From assembly GCA_965237995.1 (NCBI GenBank), contig CBDEGO010000003.1, positions 620,001 through 684,000 on the forward strand: a DNA stretch of 64,000 nt. The letters are read 5' to 3'. The DNA comes from JAAELZ01 sp965237995 (GTDB lineage Bacteria > Pseudomonadota > Gammaproteobacteria > Arenicellales > Poriferihabitantaceae). Below the pieces are notes generated by a model. The model had not been told where the DNA came from, did not search any database, and worked only from the letters and a program-made list of their open reading frames with translations. Below, one piece after another: positions 29,831-38,269 of this stretch (the stretch's first letter is position 1; each line of letters starts with the position of its first letter). Made by a program: the position numbers and the translations under genes.

Positions 29831-30137
29831 ATGTCTTTCCTTATATGCCAAAACTAGTTATGACGCTCCAATCAGTCACTTGTTTGGCTTAAGCAATCAT
29901 TTCATAATTAGATACTTTACAAATTCTGCTTCTGACCTGCTTTCAACAGAGCATTGGGTCACCTCTAATACAATGCCTTCTTTTCTCGATGTAATAAACA
30001 AAAGTTCATATTCCGAAAGTGGGCAATTTAGCTTACCTTAACTGTGGAAGCGATAGCTATGTGAATTTTTAACGAATTTTCCAATTATCTAACATGTGTA
30101 AACATGTAACTTCTTGCCCAAAGCAGACATATATTTT
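29831..30137 (-). other. Spacer with attC-like box and a possible gene remnant
   Basis: About 300 bp without an intact gene. On the minus strand an open frame without ATG ends at 29897 and reads (L)LFITSRKEGIVLEVTQCS then VESRSEAEFVKYLIMK. It looks protein-like and may be the end of a decayed gene. Near the DUF2971 stop, ATCTAAC (30087-30093) and TTGCCC (30114-30119) resemble boxes in the spacers at 31.0 and 31.6 kb. Confidence 0.35.
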
Positions 30138-30923
30138 CTAGTTGATATTCTTGAAATGGAGCTTCAAATTGTGAATGTCCTTTTCAGCTTGGAATACTTC
30201 AACGTTCAACTCCCGAGAAGTCGACAGATCTAAGATGAAGTCCTTTTCCTTGGCAGTGATTTCACAACCAAGATGAATTGACTTAATCGTGTTTGCGGGA
30301 ATTTGTACTAACCTAGGTGTGTGCAAGTTTGCAACTCTAATTTCTTCTTCATATGACCAGTCAGGGTGTTTCGTACTAAAAGCTGATAGAAATTTCAACG
30401 GATCATCAATGTCCAGTAGACTAACTTTTGGAAACTCCTTCAAGTAGTTTATTCTGAATATAAGTTCAAAATTAGATTGCAATTCATCTAAACCAAAACC
30501 AACGCAAATTCCTTTATGAGAATCAGCATAATGCGACCACATCAATAGGTTATCAGGCTTGGATGACAAACAAAGGACACAAAAACTATTTTGAGCTTGA
30601 CTGTTAAAGTGCTCAGCAAAAACCTTTGATTTGTTTTTTCTTTTGGCTTGGGCTTTTAATTGTATTTTTTTTGCTGGTGGAATGGGTTTCCCTTTCTTCG
30701 TTCTAGCTAAACTGAGCTGCTGATTTAACATAGCATTCCACTTTTCGTCACTGCCAGAGAAATTAATTACGGGCCGATCAAAAGGATCATTAAAAGTCGT
30801 GGGAGCAGATAGGAATATTTCATCCTTTAATAGGATATCGGCCACTCTGTTCCTAAGCTTTTTAGAATTCAGCGAGTAATATCGATATAAAACTTTGTTG
30901 TAATCACTATCAGAGTTGAACAT
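30138..30923 (-). CDS. DUF2971 domain protein
   Basis: 261 residues. The opening is LYRYYSLNSKKLRNRVADIL and FLSAPTTFNDPFD, then CVLCLSSKPDNLLMWSHYAD with SHKGICVGF, and later the pair WSYEEEIRV. These are the hallmarks of DUF2971, a family without an established function that is frequent in accessory DNA. It sits in the patch of small minus-strand genes with repeat-bearing spacers and has no partner gene that would suggest a role. Confidence 0.85.
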   Translation of the reverse strand: MFNSDSDYNKVLYRYYSLNSKKLRNRVADILLKDEIFLSAPTTFNDPFDRPVINFSGSDEKWNAMLNQQLSLARTKKGKPIPPAKKIQLKAQAKRKNKSKVFAEHFNSQAQNSFCVLCLSSKPDNLLMWSHYADSHKGICVGFGLDELQSNFELIFRINYLKEFPKVSLLDIDDPLKFLSAFSTKHPDWSYEEEIRVANLHTPRLVQIPANTIKSIHLGCEITAKEKDFILDLSTSRELNVEVFQAEKDIHNLKLHFKNIN

Positions 30924-31000
30924 GAGCTAGTGGCTTGCTGAGTAGATCACTAATAACCGTAAAAAGATGATAGATTGAAGTCATTTTGAATGACTGTTTT

Positions 31001-31053
31001 GAGTATGTTTTTGACAGTTGCCAAAACCAAGCTCAACGGGCGCTTAGTTGCCC
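31001..31053 (-). repeat. Intergenic repeat copy A (attC-like)
   Basis: 53-bp unit between the GFA and DUF2971 genes. It matches copy B at 31617-31669 in 44 of 53 positions by hand count and is partly shared with 54220-54266. Read on the minus strand it contains GGGCAACT, ten bases, then GTTGAGC, which fits the integron core site GTTRRRY. It lies in the spacer downstream of a gene, as an attC would. A clear partner R'' box is not visible. Confidence 0.6.
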
Positions 31054-31081
31054 TTTTTAACCAGTGTAACACGCATTAATG

Positions 31082-31516
31082 CTACAAATAATCCCCTTCA
31101 AGTTTTCCATCCGAAGAGCCTTCAAATTGCTGAATATCATCTGTAATTTCGTAAAAATCAGATTTATCTTTAACAAAGATATGCCCTATCGTTTCTAGAC
31201 TGGTCGGATAATCTATAGTGCCTGAAATAATGCCAAACGCATTTTGTTCAATGTTATCCCAAAACAACCCTGATCCACACTCTTGACAAAACCCCCTTCG
31301 TGCTACATCTGATACTTTATACCACCTAAGTCCTGCGCTTTTAATAATGTTGACACTCGACTTGAGGGCTTTTGAATGTGCCCCAAAGTTGCCATTAAAC
31401 TTTGTGCATTGACTACAGTGACAATTAATTACTCCTCTGAGCTGACCCTTTACTTCATAGCGTACTGCACCACAAAAACAACCACCAGTAATAACGTTAG
31501 ATTCTTCGTCAGTCAT
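31082..31516 (-). CDS. GFA/CENP-V family zinc-binding protein
   Basis: 144 residues from the ATG at 31516 (AGAGAAA site upstream); an in-frame start at 31546 is less likely. Zinc-binding cysteines lie in GGCFCGAVRYEV, INCHCSQCTKF and GFCQECGSGLFW, the GFA (glutathione-dependent formaldehyde-activating enzyme-like) pattern. Function is unproven for most members. It is a single small gene in the accessory patch, with repeat B upstream and repeat A downstream, like an integron cassette. Confidence 0.88.
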   Translation of the reverse strand: MTDEESNVITGGCFCGAVRYEVKGQLRGVINCHCSQCTKFNGNFGAHSKALKSSVNIIKSAGLRWYKVSDVARRGFCQECGSGLFWDNIEQNAFGIISGTIDYPTSLETIGHIFVKDKSDFYEITDDIQQFEGSSDGKLEGDYL

Positions 31517-31616
31517 GATGTTTCTCTTAGTAACCACCACGCGCATAGTTAGCTGAAAATATAGACATTTTAGTAGTGAATAGGCACGAATTTTCTGTCG
31601 ATTTAATAGCTACTTC

Positions 31617-31669
31617 AAGTATGTTTTTGACGGTTGTCAAAGTCAAGCTCAATGACCGCTTAGTTGGCC
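31617..31669 (-). repeat. Intergenic repeat copy B (attC-like)
   Basis: 53-bp unit between the EamA and GFA genes, homologous to copy A over its full length. On the minus strand it reads GGCCAACT, then after ten bases ATTGAGC, one base off the GTTRRRY core. It is preceded by a small inverted repeat (AATGGCCG with CGGTCATT). Confidence 0.6.
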
Positions 31670-31717
31670 AAAACGGCCATTTCAACCATACTTAACTCTA
31701 TCCATTTAAAATGCGAT

Positions 31718-32563
31718 CTATCGTGAAAACTTCAGAAATACTGCACCCAAAAATGTAACAAATATTGAACATACCTTAGCTAAACTCAGTTTCTCATTCA
31801 GGAAAAAGACACCAATTAATATTGCAAATATAATACTGGTTTCACGCAATGCGGTTACTATGGGAATTGGTGCTTGAGTAAAAGACCAAATCACTAAAGC
31901 ATATGCGACAAATGAAGCACTCCCACCAAACAAAAATAACTGCTTTGCCTGTGATGGTATTTTAATAATTGTATTTGGCTTTTTTAGGTAAATAATTAAT
32001 GTAAATATGATCGCATTACCTAAAGTTAGCCAAACATAATAGCCTAATGCAGTACCTGCTGCTCTAGCCCCTAAGCCATCGTTTAGAGAGTAACTAGCTA
32101 TAAAGCAACCTGTGATAAGAGCTAAAAGCGCCGCTTTGGTATTTCTTACACCATCTTCTTGTCTAACCAAGCTTAAGCTCATAATACCTATTCCAATAGT
32201 TATTACGGCAAACAATTCGAGGCTCGTTAATTCGACATCGAAAAATATAAAGAAAACAGCAGCGACGAGAATCGGTGCGACACCACGGGCGATTGGATAA
32301 ACCTGAGTTAGGTCTCCAAAACGATATGAAGCCAACAAAAATAGCTGGTACCCGACATGGAGTATGATTCCAAAGAATATATACGGTATGCATTCATAGT
32401 TAGGTAAAGGAATGAAAGGCAATATCATCAATGCTATTGGAACACGACCTAACGTCACAGCGACCATACCAAGGTGCTTATCCGTTCCCCCTTTGATTAG
32501 GGCATTCCAAATCGCGTGTAAAGCAGCAGCTACAATCACCACGCTAAAAATAAAAATGTCCAT
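31718..32563 (-). CDS. EamA/DMT family transporter
   Basis: 281 residues with about ten hydrophobic helices in two EamA repeats (residues 1-~135 and ~145-280). Family-like segments are HAIWNALIKGG at the start and ALRETSIIFAILIGVFFLNE in the second repeat. It is a small-molecule permease of the inner membrane whose substrate cannot be read. It lies in the accessory patch between the frameshifted GNAT and repeat B. Confidence 0.88.
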   Translation of the reverse strand: MDIFIFSVVIVAAALHAIWNALIKGGTDKHLGMVAVTLGRVPIALMILPFIPLPNYECIPYIFFGIILHVGYQLFLLASYRFGDLTQVYPIARGVAPILVAAVFFIFFDVELTSLELFAVITIGIGIMSLSLVRQEDGVRNTKAALLALITGCFIASYSLNDGLGARAAGTALGYYVWLTLGNAIIFTLIIYLKKPNTIIKIPSQAKQLFLFGGSASFVAYALVIWSFTQAPIPIVTALRETSIIFAILIGVFFLNEKLSLAKVCSIFVTFLGAVFLKFSR

Positions 32564-32681
32564 AACTTTTGTTGCTAGAGAATTCGTAGAACCCTAATTC
32601 CACGACCCGTGGCCAGTGAAGCAAAACCAAAAGGCTCCATCTTGGTTAGATTGTGACTGGAGCGTAATTCTTCGTTGTATT

Positions 32682-33165
32682 TTAGAACCATTTATACATG
32701 ATTAAAGCATCTACATAACCTAGCCTAGGGTGATTAAACGCTTTAGGTAAACGACCAATAGTTTCAAAGCTAAGCTTGTTCCAAAGCCTTGCTGCCTCCT
32801 CATTGCTTGATGCAACGAAATTAAATTGCATGGCTTTATACCCGAGCTCCTTAGCAATTTCCTGAGAGTGTTCACACATAGCTGTTGCAAGCCCACGACC
32901 TCTCGCGGCGGAAGAAACCATATAACCACAATTGCATACATGGCTCCCCGGGCCCGCCTGATTTGTTCTAATAATGTAAGTTCCCAAAATATTTTTGTTT
33001 CCCTCGAAAACATAAGTTTTCCGTGGCTCATCTAACCATACTTTTAAAGCCTCCTCTTTTTTAATTATCTATTGGATAAGCATATGTTTCACCAGCTTTC
33101 ACGATTTCATGAAAGATTGGCCAGATTGAATTGAAATCGCTTGTTACTGCTTCTCTAATATTCAT
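32682..33165 (-). pseudogene. GNAT acetyltransferase gene broken by a single-base frameshift
   Basis: Reading from the ATG at 33165 (AGGAAGGG upstream), MNIREAVTSDFNSIWPIFHE continues for 34 residues to a stop at 33061-33063. Skipping one T at 33063, the frame goes on as KKEEALKVWLDEPRKTYVFE, then the GNAT core (MVSSAARGRGLATAMCEHSQ) to the stop at 32682, about 160 residues in all. The two parts join as one normal GNAT. The extra base is not in a long homopolymer, so a true mutation is more likely than a read error. Confidence 0.75.
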
Positions 33166-33831
33166 CCCTTCCTAACTATTGTTGACATATTTAGATTCTA
33201 TGCACTTCCATATTTTATCAAAATAACATAAGGTGACTGTCTCAAATGAGCACAGATTGTGTGAAAACTCCAACTTTTATCTCGCCATTGGAACAGTGCT
33301 GACTTTCAATTTAGCATATGACGGTAAATCATCCTTCATAACCCACTATAGAAGGCTATTAAATGTAGGATTAGACATCAATTTTCACCATCTATTTTAA
33401 TTCCGAATTTTCACACAATCTGTGTACACAAGAGTCGTGGCCAAAAGGAACATAATCAACAGATTTCTTATTCTATACAAATACTATCTATCTTCGTTGC
33501 AGAAGCCCATTGTTTAACTCAAACAAATGGCAAGAGGTAAACGCCATTGGTAAATATCTACCTTAGCGTAGGACAATTTACTCATTCCCTGCCTACCTCA
33601 GTTATGCTAATACGATCGCCTAATTAAACGCCTGCAGTAGTTAAAGCACTAATTCGTAGCTAATTAAATGCGCTTGTTTGTCCATTCGTTCGTACCCTAA
33701 AAACTTTTAATTTTACTTAAGGAATGTTTATTATTTTGCGATAATGCCTAGTGACGCATAGCATAAAATTGCGCCGCAATAATCAACACACTTATTCGTA
33801 AACCATTTAACCAGTATTTAGGGCCGAGCAC
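33166..33831. other. Long spacer without genes
   Basis: About 665 bp, AT-rich, with stops in all frames I followed. Besides the inverted-repeat structure at 33232-33424, it holds only a minor inverted pair (AATGGC near 33526 with GCCATT near 33545). It separates the accessory patch from the Ldh2 gene and must contain that gene's promoter, which I cannot pinpoint. Confidence 0.6.
33232..33424. repeat. MITE-like structure: 17-bp inverted repeats plus shared 19-nt motif
   Basis: CACAGATTGTGTGAAAA (33251-33267) recurs as its exact reverse complement at 33408-33424, giving a ~175-bp unit. Directly left of it, GGTGACTGTCTCAAATGAG (33232-33250) matches 18 of 19 bases at 56617-56635 at the edge of the other accessory island. 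The unit has no coding frame and looks like a relic of a small mobile element. The family is not recognised. Confidence 0.6.
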
Positions 33832-34827
33832 ATGCAGAAAATCACAGTCAGCTTAGATGAAGTAGAAGCGAAAACCATTGAGTGCCTAGAAACCGCAGGC
33901 GCTGAAAAATGGATTGCCGAGGAAATGGCAAAGGCTGTTCGCTACGCCGAGGCCAGAAATAACCCAATCTGTGGCCTGTATTATCTAGAAAGCTATTGCA
34001 CTCACTTACGCAATGGTCGAGTCAATGGCACCGCTGCACCAGAAGTGACCACACCCAAGGCTGCTTCCATTCATGTGGACGCGAAGATGGGGTTTGCCCA
34101 ACCCGCATTTAAAACAGGCTTAGCGGCAGCAGCGAAAATCGCTAAAGAAAATGGTACATGTGCCATGGCCGTCGCTCATGCGCATACGCCTACGGCAATG
34201 GGCTACTTTACTGATCAGATTGCAAAACAAGGCCTTATTGGTATCGGCATGACCAATGCGCCGGCCTGCGTTGCGCCTCCGGGGGGCAACAAAGCGGTGC
34301 TGGGCACAAACCCAATTGCTATGTCAGTTCCTGCGCGTGATGGCGGTGTCGCGTTCCAGTTTGACCAATCGACAACTGTAGTCATCATTGGGAGAATTCG
34401 TGTTGCCGCAGAGGCTGGCGAGAAAATTCCGATGGATTGGGCTGTTGATGAAAATGGCAAAGCAACCGACGACCCACATGCCGCACTTAGAGGCTCTTTG
34501 GCCTCATCGGGTGGCTACAAGGGGTATAGTTACAGTCTCATGGTCGAACTTTTAGCCGCGGCGGTGACGGGGTCTTTGAGCAGTTTAACGGCATCCCCGC
34601 TTAAAGCGATCGATGGGCCTCCGCATAATTTAGGTCAATTTTACTTTTTGCTAGATCCGACTACCTTTTCAGCATCCGGGTTCTATGACCAATTAGAGGC
34701 TTTGACTGCTGCAATTAATGAGCAAGAAAATGCACGTCTACCTGGCCCAGTTGACATCAAAGACGACTTGGAAATCACGACTGACTTGTGGCAAAAGGTT
34801 AATGACTTGGCTGCGGGAAAGTACTAA
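33832..34827 (+). CDS. Ldh2/malate dehydrogenase family NAD(P)-dependent oxidoreductase
   Basis: 331 residues of the LDH2/MDG2 family. Visible landmarks are the N-terminal helix pair, HAHTPTAMGYFTDQIA (the family HS.H.G..Y region), PPGGNKAVLGTNPIAMSVP, FDQSTTV and GGYKGYSYSLMVELLAAA with the nucleotide-binding GGYKG. Members reduce or oxidise 2-oxo/2-hydroxy acids: malate, lactate, sulfolactate, ureidoglycolate, or cyclic imino acids. The substrate is not clear. A divergent or linked pathway is not evident. Confidence 0.87.
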   Translation: MQKITVSLDEVEAKTIECLETAGAEKWIAEEMAKAVRYAEARNNPICGLYYLESYCTHLRNGRVNGTAAPEVTTPKAASIHVDAKMGFAQPAFKTGLAAAAKIAKENGTCAMAVAHAHTPTAMGYFTDQIAKQGLIGIGMTNAPACVAPPGGNKAVLGTNPIAMSVPARDGGVAFQFDQSTTVVIIGRIRVAAEAGEKIPMDWAVDENGKATDDPHAALRGSLASSGGYKGYSYSLMVELLAAAVTGSLSSLTASPLKAIDGPPHNLGQFYFLLDPTTFSASGFYDQLEALTAAINEQENARLPGPVDIKDDLEITTDLWQKVNDLAAGKY

Positions 34828-34882
34828 ATAGTCGCCACTGAACGATGCGCGCCGCTAGCTCTGTAGCGGTTGCGGTTGTCAC

Positions 34883-35755
34883 TTAACTATTCGACCCAAT
34901 CAACTGCATACATTTTTGGAAAAACACACTGTCGTCCTCAGCAAGGCGGTCGAGTTCATCAAAATGGTCTGCGTCCGGTACGTCATATCGCTCCATTAGT
35001 CTGGTGGCCGTCTGGTATTGCTGCACGTATTCATCTGATTGACGCAAAAACTCTTCAGTCTCACCGCCGCCGACAACCACCAGTTGCGGTGCATTGGTAA
35101 CAGGTGCAATAAAACAAGGGCTTTCTTCACGGGCTTCAGCCATGCTCATTTGTGGCCCCTCATTGAGTGAAGTATGTATTAATGGCTCTAATTCAAATAC
35201 CCCTGAAATAGGAACCCCGCCACGTATTAAATCAGCAGGCAGCTGACTATCATAATCATGCCAATCGGTCGCCATCATCATCGCAGTTAAATGGCCGCCT
35301 GCAGAATGACCCATCACAAATAACTTTTCTCGTGCAAAACCAAGCTCGTCAGCGTGGTGCCAAACCCAAGCAATTGCTTTACGAATTTGCGCTGGAATTT
35401 GCCTCATTCGTACGGTTGGCGTCAGGCTGTAATTAATCACTGCAACCGATACGCCATGCTTAATAAAGGCTTCTGAGACAAAACTGTACATATTTTTATC
35501 ACCACGCTGCCAGTAGCCGCCATGAATATAGAGCACTAACGGGCCATTGAGATCACCTCCATAAAAGAAATCTAGCTTTTCGCGCACCCCGTCACCGTAT
35601 GATAAATCAACTTGTACGCCGGGCAACGCTCGATGAGCTTCACTTCTGGATTTCCAGCGATTGACCACATCAACAAAACTAGGTCCTCTGCGCGCAACCA
35701 AATTATATTGCGCCTCTAGCGCTTCGACGTCCATGCCTTTGTAAAGAATTGTCAT
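34883..35755 (-). CDS. Alpha/beta hydrolase (esterase/formamidase-like)
   Basis: 290 residues. The oxyanion motif is LYIHGGYWQRG (about residues 72-82), the nucleophile elbow GHSAGG, and a late His in DADHFDELD. The layout resembles kynurenine formamidase-like and carboxylesterase enzymes. Its start overlaps the EamA gene by 4 bp, so the two form a unit and may handle the same compound. Confidence 0.87.
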   Translation of the reverse strand: MTILYKGMDVEALEAQYNLVARRGPSFVDVVNRWKSRSEAHRALPGVQVDLSYGDGVREKLDFFYGGDLNGPLVLYIHGGYWQRGDKNMYSFVSEAFIKHGVSVAVINYSLTPTVRMRQIPAQIRKAIAWVWHHADELGFAREKLFVMGHSAGGHLTAMMMATDWHDYDSQLPADLIRGGVPISGVFELEPLIHTSLNEGPQMSMAEAREESPCFIAPVTNAPQLVVVGGGETEEFLRQSDEYVQQYQTATRLMERYDVPDADHFDELDRLAEDDSVFFQKCMQLIGSNS

Positions 35756-36648
35756 TGGTCTCGAGCGCTTTTAAAAGGGGCTATATTAGCGGCGACAGCA
35801 TTGCCAATTAATACGCTAACTAAACCTAAGGCGCTAACAAGACTAAAAGTATAACCCTCGTAAAGCCATGATATAGCCAACGCTATCACAGGAAACATAA
35901 CCGTCGCGTACGCCGCTTGGTTAGGCCCCACTCTACCTACCAAAGATAGGTAACTGGTAAAAGCGATAATGGAACCCGGTATGGCTAAATACAGCAAGCT
36001 ATAAACATAGAGTGGGCGCGCATCCCAACTAAACGAGGCATCTGAAAACAACACAATCATTAATAATATCAACGCGCCGTAGTTCATTCCATAAGCATTG
36101 CTGGTTAGGGTATTAATTCGCTTATTCTTGTTACGAACCGAGATCATATTGCCAAACGAAAATGAGCACGTTCCTAGCATGCCTAACCCGACCCCTAACA
36201 ACAATTGGCTTGAAGATTGTGTACCTTGAATTTCTGGCCAAAACAGCAACACCAGCCCGACTACACCAAACACCCCAGCGATATACACTGAACGCGCCGA
36301 CATCACCCCCCAAAATAATCGATTATTAATCGCATTAAAGAAGATAGCGGTTGAAAAGATGATCGACACTAAGCCACTAGGCATATACTGTGAAGCGTAA
36401 TAAAAGGCGATGAAGTTAAAGCAGAACAGACACGCGCCTTGCATTGCGAACCAGCCGTGGTCTTTTATAGTGGTCGCCTGTATTTTGCGCAGTACTAGCA
36501 ATATGACTAGCATCAACACCCCCGCTAGAGCGAACCGATACAAAACCGAGACAACTAAGTCAACATCGCCGATCTGAAACTTAATCGCAATCCATGTCGT
36601 GCCCCAAATCAACACGGTCAGTACATAAAGGAAAAAAGTCATAGCCAA
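35752..36648 (-). CDS. EamA/DMT family transporter
   Basis: 298 residues, ten predicted TM helices, with EamA signature regions (VLIWGTTWIAIKFQIGDVD at the start; YLAIPGSIIAFTSYLSLVGR and AAYATVMFPVIALAISWLYE in the second half). It resembles the RhaT/YedA-like branch, which includes metabolite exporters. The alpha/beta hydrolase overlaps its stop codon by 4 bp. Confidence 0.9.
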   Translation of the reverse strand: MAMTFFLYVLTVLIWGTTWIAIKFQIGDVDLVVSVLYRFALAGVLMLVILLVLRKIQATTIKDHGWFAMQGACLFCFNFIAFYYASQYMPSGLVSIIFSTAIFFNAINNRLFWGVMSARSVYIAGVFGVVGLVLLFWPEIQGTQSSSQLLLGVGLGMLGTCSFSFGNMISVRNKNKRINTLTSNAYGMNYGALILLMIVLFSDASFSWDARPLYVYSLLYLAIPGSIIAFTSYLSLVGRVGPNQAAYATVMFPVIALAISWLYEGYTFSLVSALGLVSVLIGNAVAANIAPFKSARDQ

Positions 36649-36801
36649 CCAACGATTCAGAGGTGCTCTATTATTGTGAAAACTTGCCCACTTTGGTAGT
36701 CATAAATTCGATTTGCTGCCCCAAAAACCGGCCACCCTCTATACAAAGGCAATACCAAATAAGAGTTCCTTTCACGATAACGATGCTTATATACTAAGCG
36801 T

Positions 36802-37194
36802 ATGATCGATCATTTAAGCACTTACGCAACTGACTTCAACGCCACTAAGGCCTTTTATGAAAAGGTGTTCGCGCCTTTAGGCTATACGCTACAAATGGAA
36901 ATGTCATTTGAGGAAGATAAAGAATTGCCGGGAAGGCGCATTTGCGCATTTGGAGAATCTCAAACAGTGTTTTGGGTGATTGAAACCAATGAACAACACA
37001 CACCTAGGCACGTCGCCTTCGTTGCTAAAAATCGTGGAGCAGTCAAAGCATTTCATCATGCTGGCATAGCTATTGGCGCAACTGACCACGGAGCGCCAGG
37101 TGAACGGCCGACTTATCACCAACATTATTATGGCGCCTTTCTACTTGACCCAGACGGCAATAACGTAGAAGCGGTTTGTCACCTGCCTAACTAA
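36802..37194 (+). CDS. VOC family (glyoxalase-like) protein
   Basis: 130 residues, one vicinal oxygen chelate domain: MIDHLSTYATDFNATKAFYE at the start, RHVAFVAKNRGAVKAFH in the middle and LLDPDGNNVEAVCH with the metal-binding Glu at the end. The reaction is unknown. A glutathione S-transferase gene follows 12 bp later on the same strand, suggesting thiol-linked detoxification. Confidence 0.9.
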   Translation: MIDHLSTYATDFNATKAFYEKVFAPLGYTLQMEMSFEEDKELPGRRICAFGESQTVFWVIETNEQHTPRHVAFVAKNRGAVKAFHHAGIAIGATDHGAPGERPTYHQHYYGAFLLDPDGNNVEAVCHLPN

Positions 37195-37206
37195 TAATCA
37201 AAGACG

Positions 37207-37809
37207 ATGAAATTATTTGGCCACCCGGAGTCTGGGCATGCATTTAAAGTAAAATTTTGCTTATCTTGCTCTGGAATGGAGCATGATTATGAGCACGTCG
37301 ATATTTTTAAACCACTAGCTGAGCGTAGTGCTGAGTTTATTGCTAACTCAAAATTTGGCGAAGTTCCTCTGCTAATCGATGAAGGAGAAACACTCATCCA
37401 ATCAAACGCGATCCTTGCCCATATCGCCACTAAATACGGAGTGTACGCGGGTGAAAATGATCAAGATTGGCAAACCATCATGGAATGGCTAGTTTGGGAA
37501 CCCAATAAAATTGGTATGTGCTTACCTCAACTACGAGCCAACAAGAAGTTTGACCCCTTTCTAAATGCGGGAGCAGAGCAATGGCTACAATCGCGTTATG
37601 ATCAAGATGTAACGACCTTAGACAACACCTTATCGGACGGCCGCCAATTTATTATCGGCGACGATCTAACTGTAGCGGATTTTTCCTTAAGCGGATATTT
37701 GATGGTTGCCGAAGAAGCAAAGCTAGAAGTGCCAACCAATGTTACCAACTGGTTAAACAGGTTACGAGACCTAGAAGGCTGGGCAAGCCATTGTGATTTA
37801 TTGAGTTAG
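37207..37809 (+). CDS. Glutathione S-transferase family protein
   Basis: 200 residues. The N-terminal thioredoxin-like domain begins MKLFGHPESGHAFKVKFCLS, contains FGEVPLLIDEGETLIQSNAI with the cis-Pro and the Ser of the glutathione site, and is followed by the all-helical C-terminal domain (FIIGDDLTVADFSLSGYL with the N-capping box). It is probably co-transcribed with the VOC gene upstream. Confidence 0.92.
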   Translation: MKLFGHPESGHAFKVKFCLSCSGMEHDYEHVDIFKPLAERSAEFIANSKFGEVPLLIDEGETLIQSNAILAHIATKYGVYAGENDQDWQTIMEWLVWEPNKIGMCLPQLRANKKFDPFLNAGAEQWLQSRYDQDVTTLDNTLSDGRQFIIGDDLTVADFSLSGYLMVAEEAKLEVPTNVTNWLNRLRDLEGWASHCDLLS

Positions 37810-37954
37810 TGTTTGGCCCTATCAATATTTGAGAGGCAAATCTCTGTGCGTCTTAATAACCCTTTGTCGTAGCCGGTTATCTACTTTGTACCTTGTTCTT
37901 ACTTGATATAAATTCGCTGATTTCACAGGCTAGTAAGCTATCTCTAACTCGCCC

Positions 37955-38269
37955 TTAATCAGCGCCGCTAGGTGGAACAAAGTTAGGGTCCAGCGGATTC
38001 AAAAACACAAACTCCCTTGCTTGGTTATCCAGCACCACATAGTCCAATATCGCTTGCCCTAACAAATCAGCTGATGTGGGCGCGATTAGTAATTGCACTC
38101 CGTGCTTGTTGTAAGTGCTATCTGATTCCTTCGGCTCGTCAAAGCCCATCGCGTAATCGATGCCGCCATCGGCCATTCTTTTCGCGGCAATTCTTAAGCC
38201 CATGCTCAAGGCATCGGATTCTTTCGCTGAGATTAGAATTTGTTTAGCGGCAGCTTCTGTGATTTTCAT
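37955..38269 (-). CDS. dsrR: DsrR, A-type scaffold-like protein without cysteines
   Basis: 104 residues with the IscA/ErpA-like fold pattern (ITEAAAKQILISAK at the start, VLLIAPTSADLLGQ and a C-terminal NPLDPN region). No cysteine occurs anywhere, so it cannot bind an Fe-S cluster as IscA does, which agrees with what is known of Allochromatium DsrR. DsrR is needed for proper expression of dsr genes there. It is the last gene of the cluster, and its start overlaps dsrN by 26 bp. Confidence 0.9.
   Translation of the reverse strand: MKITEAAAKQILISAKESDALSMGLRIAAKRMADGGIDYAMGFDEPKESDSTYNKHGVQLLIAPTSADLLGQAILDYVVLDNQAREFVFLNPLDPNFVPPSGAD

Noticed and set aside
29784..30041. 85-residue plus-strand frame between the GNAT and DUF2971 genes
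   Set aside because: It overlaps the start of the GNAT gene antisense and has no family features. The minus-strand remnant in the same stretch looks more protein-like.
31001..31669. Calling the 53-bp repeats definite attC sites
   Set aside because: The GTTRRRY cores fit, but matching R'' boxes are not clear in copies A, B and C. I kept them as attC-like repeats.
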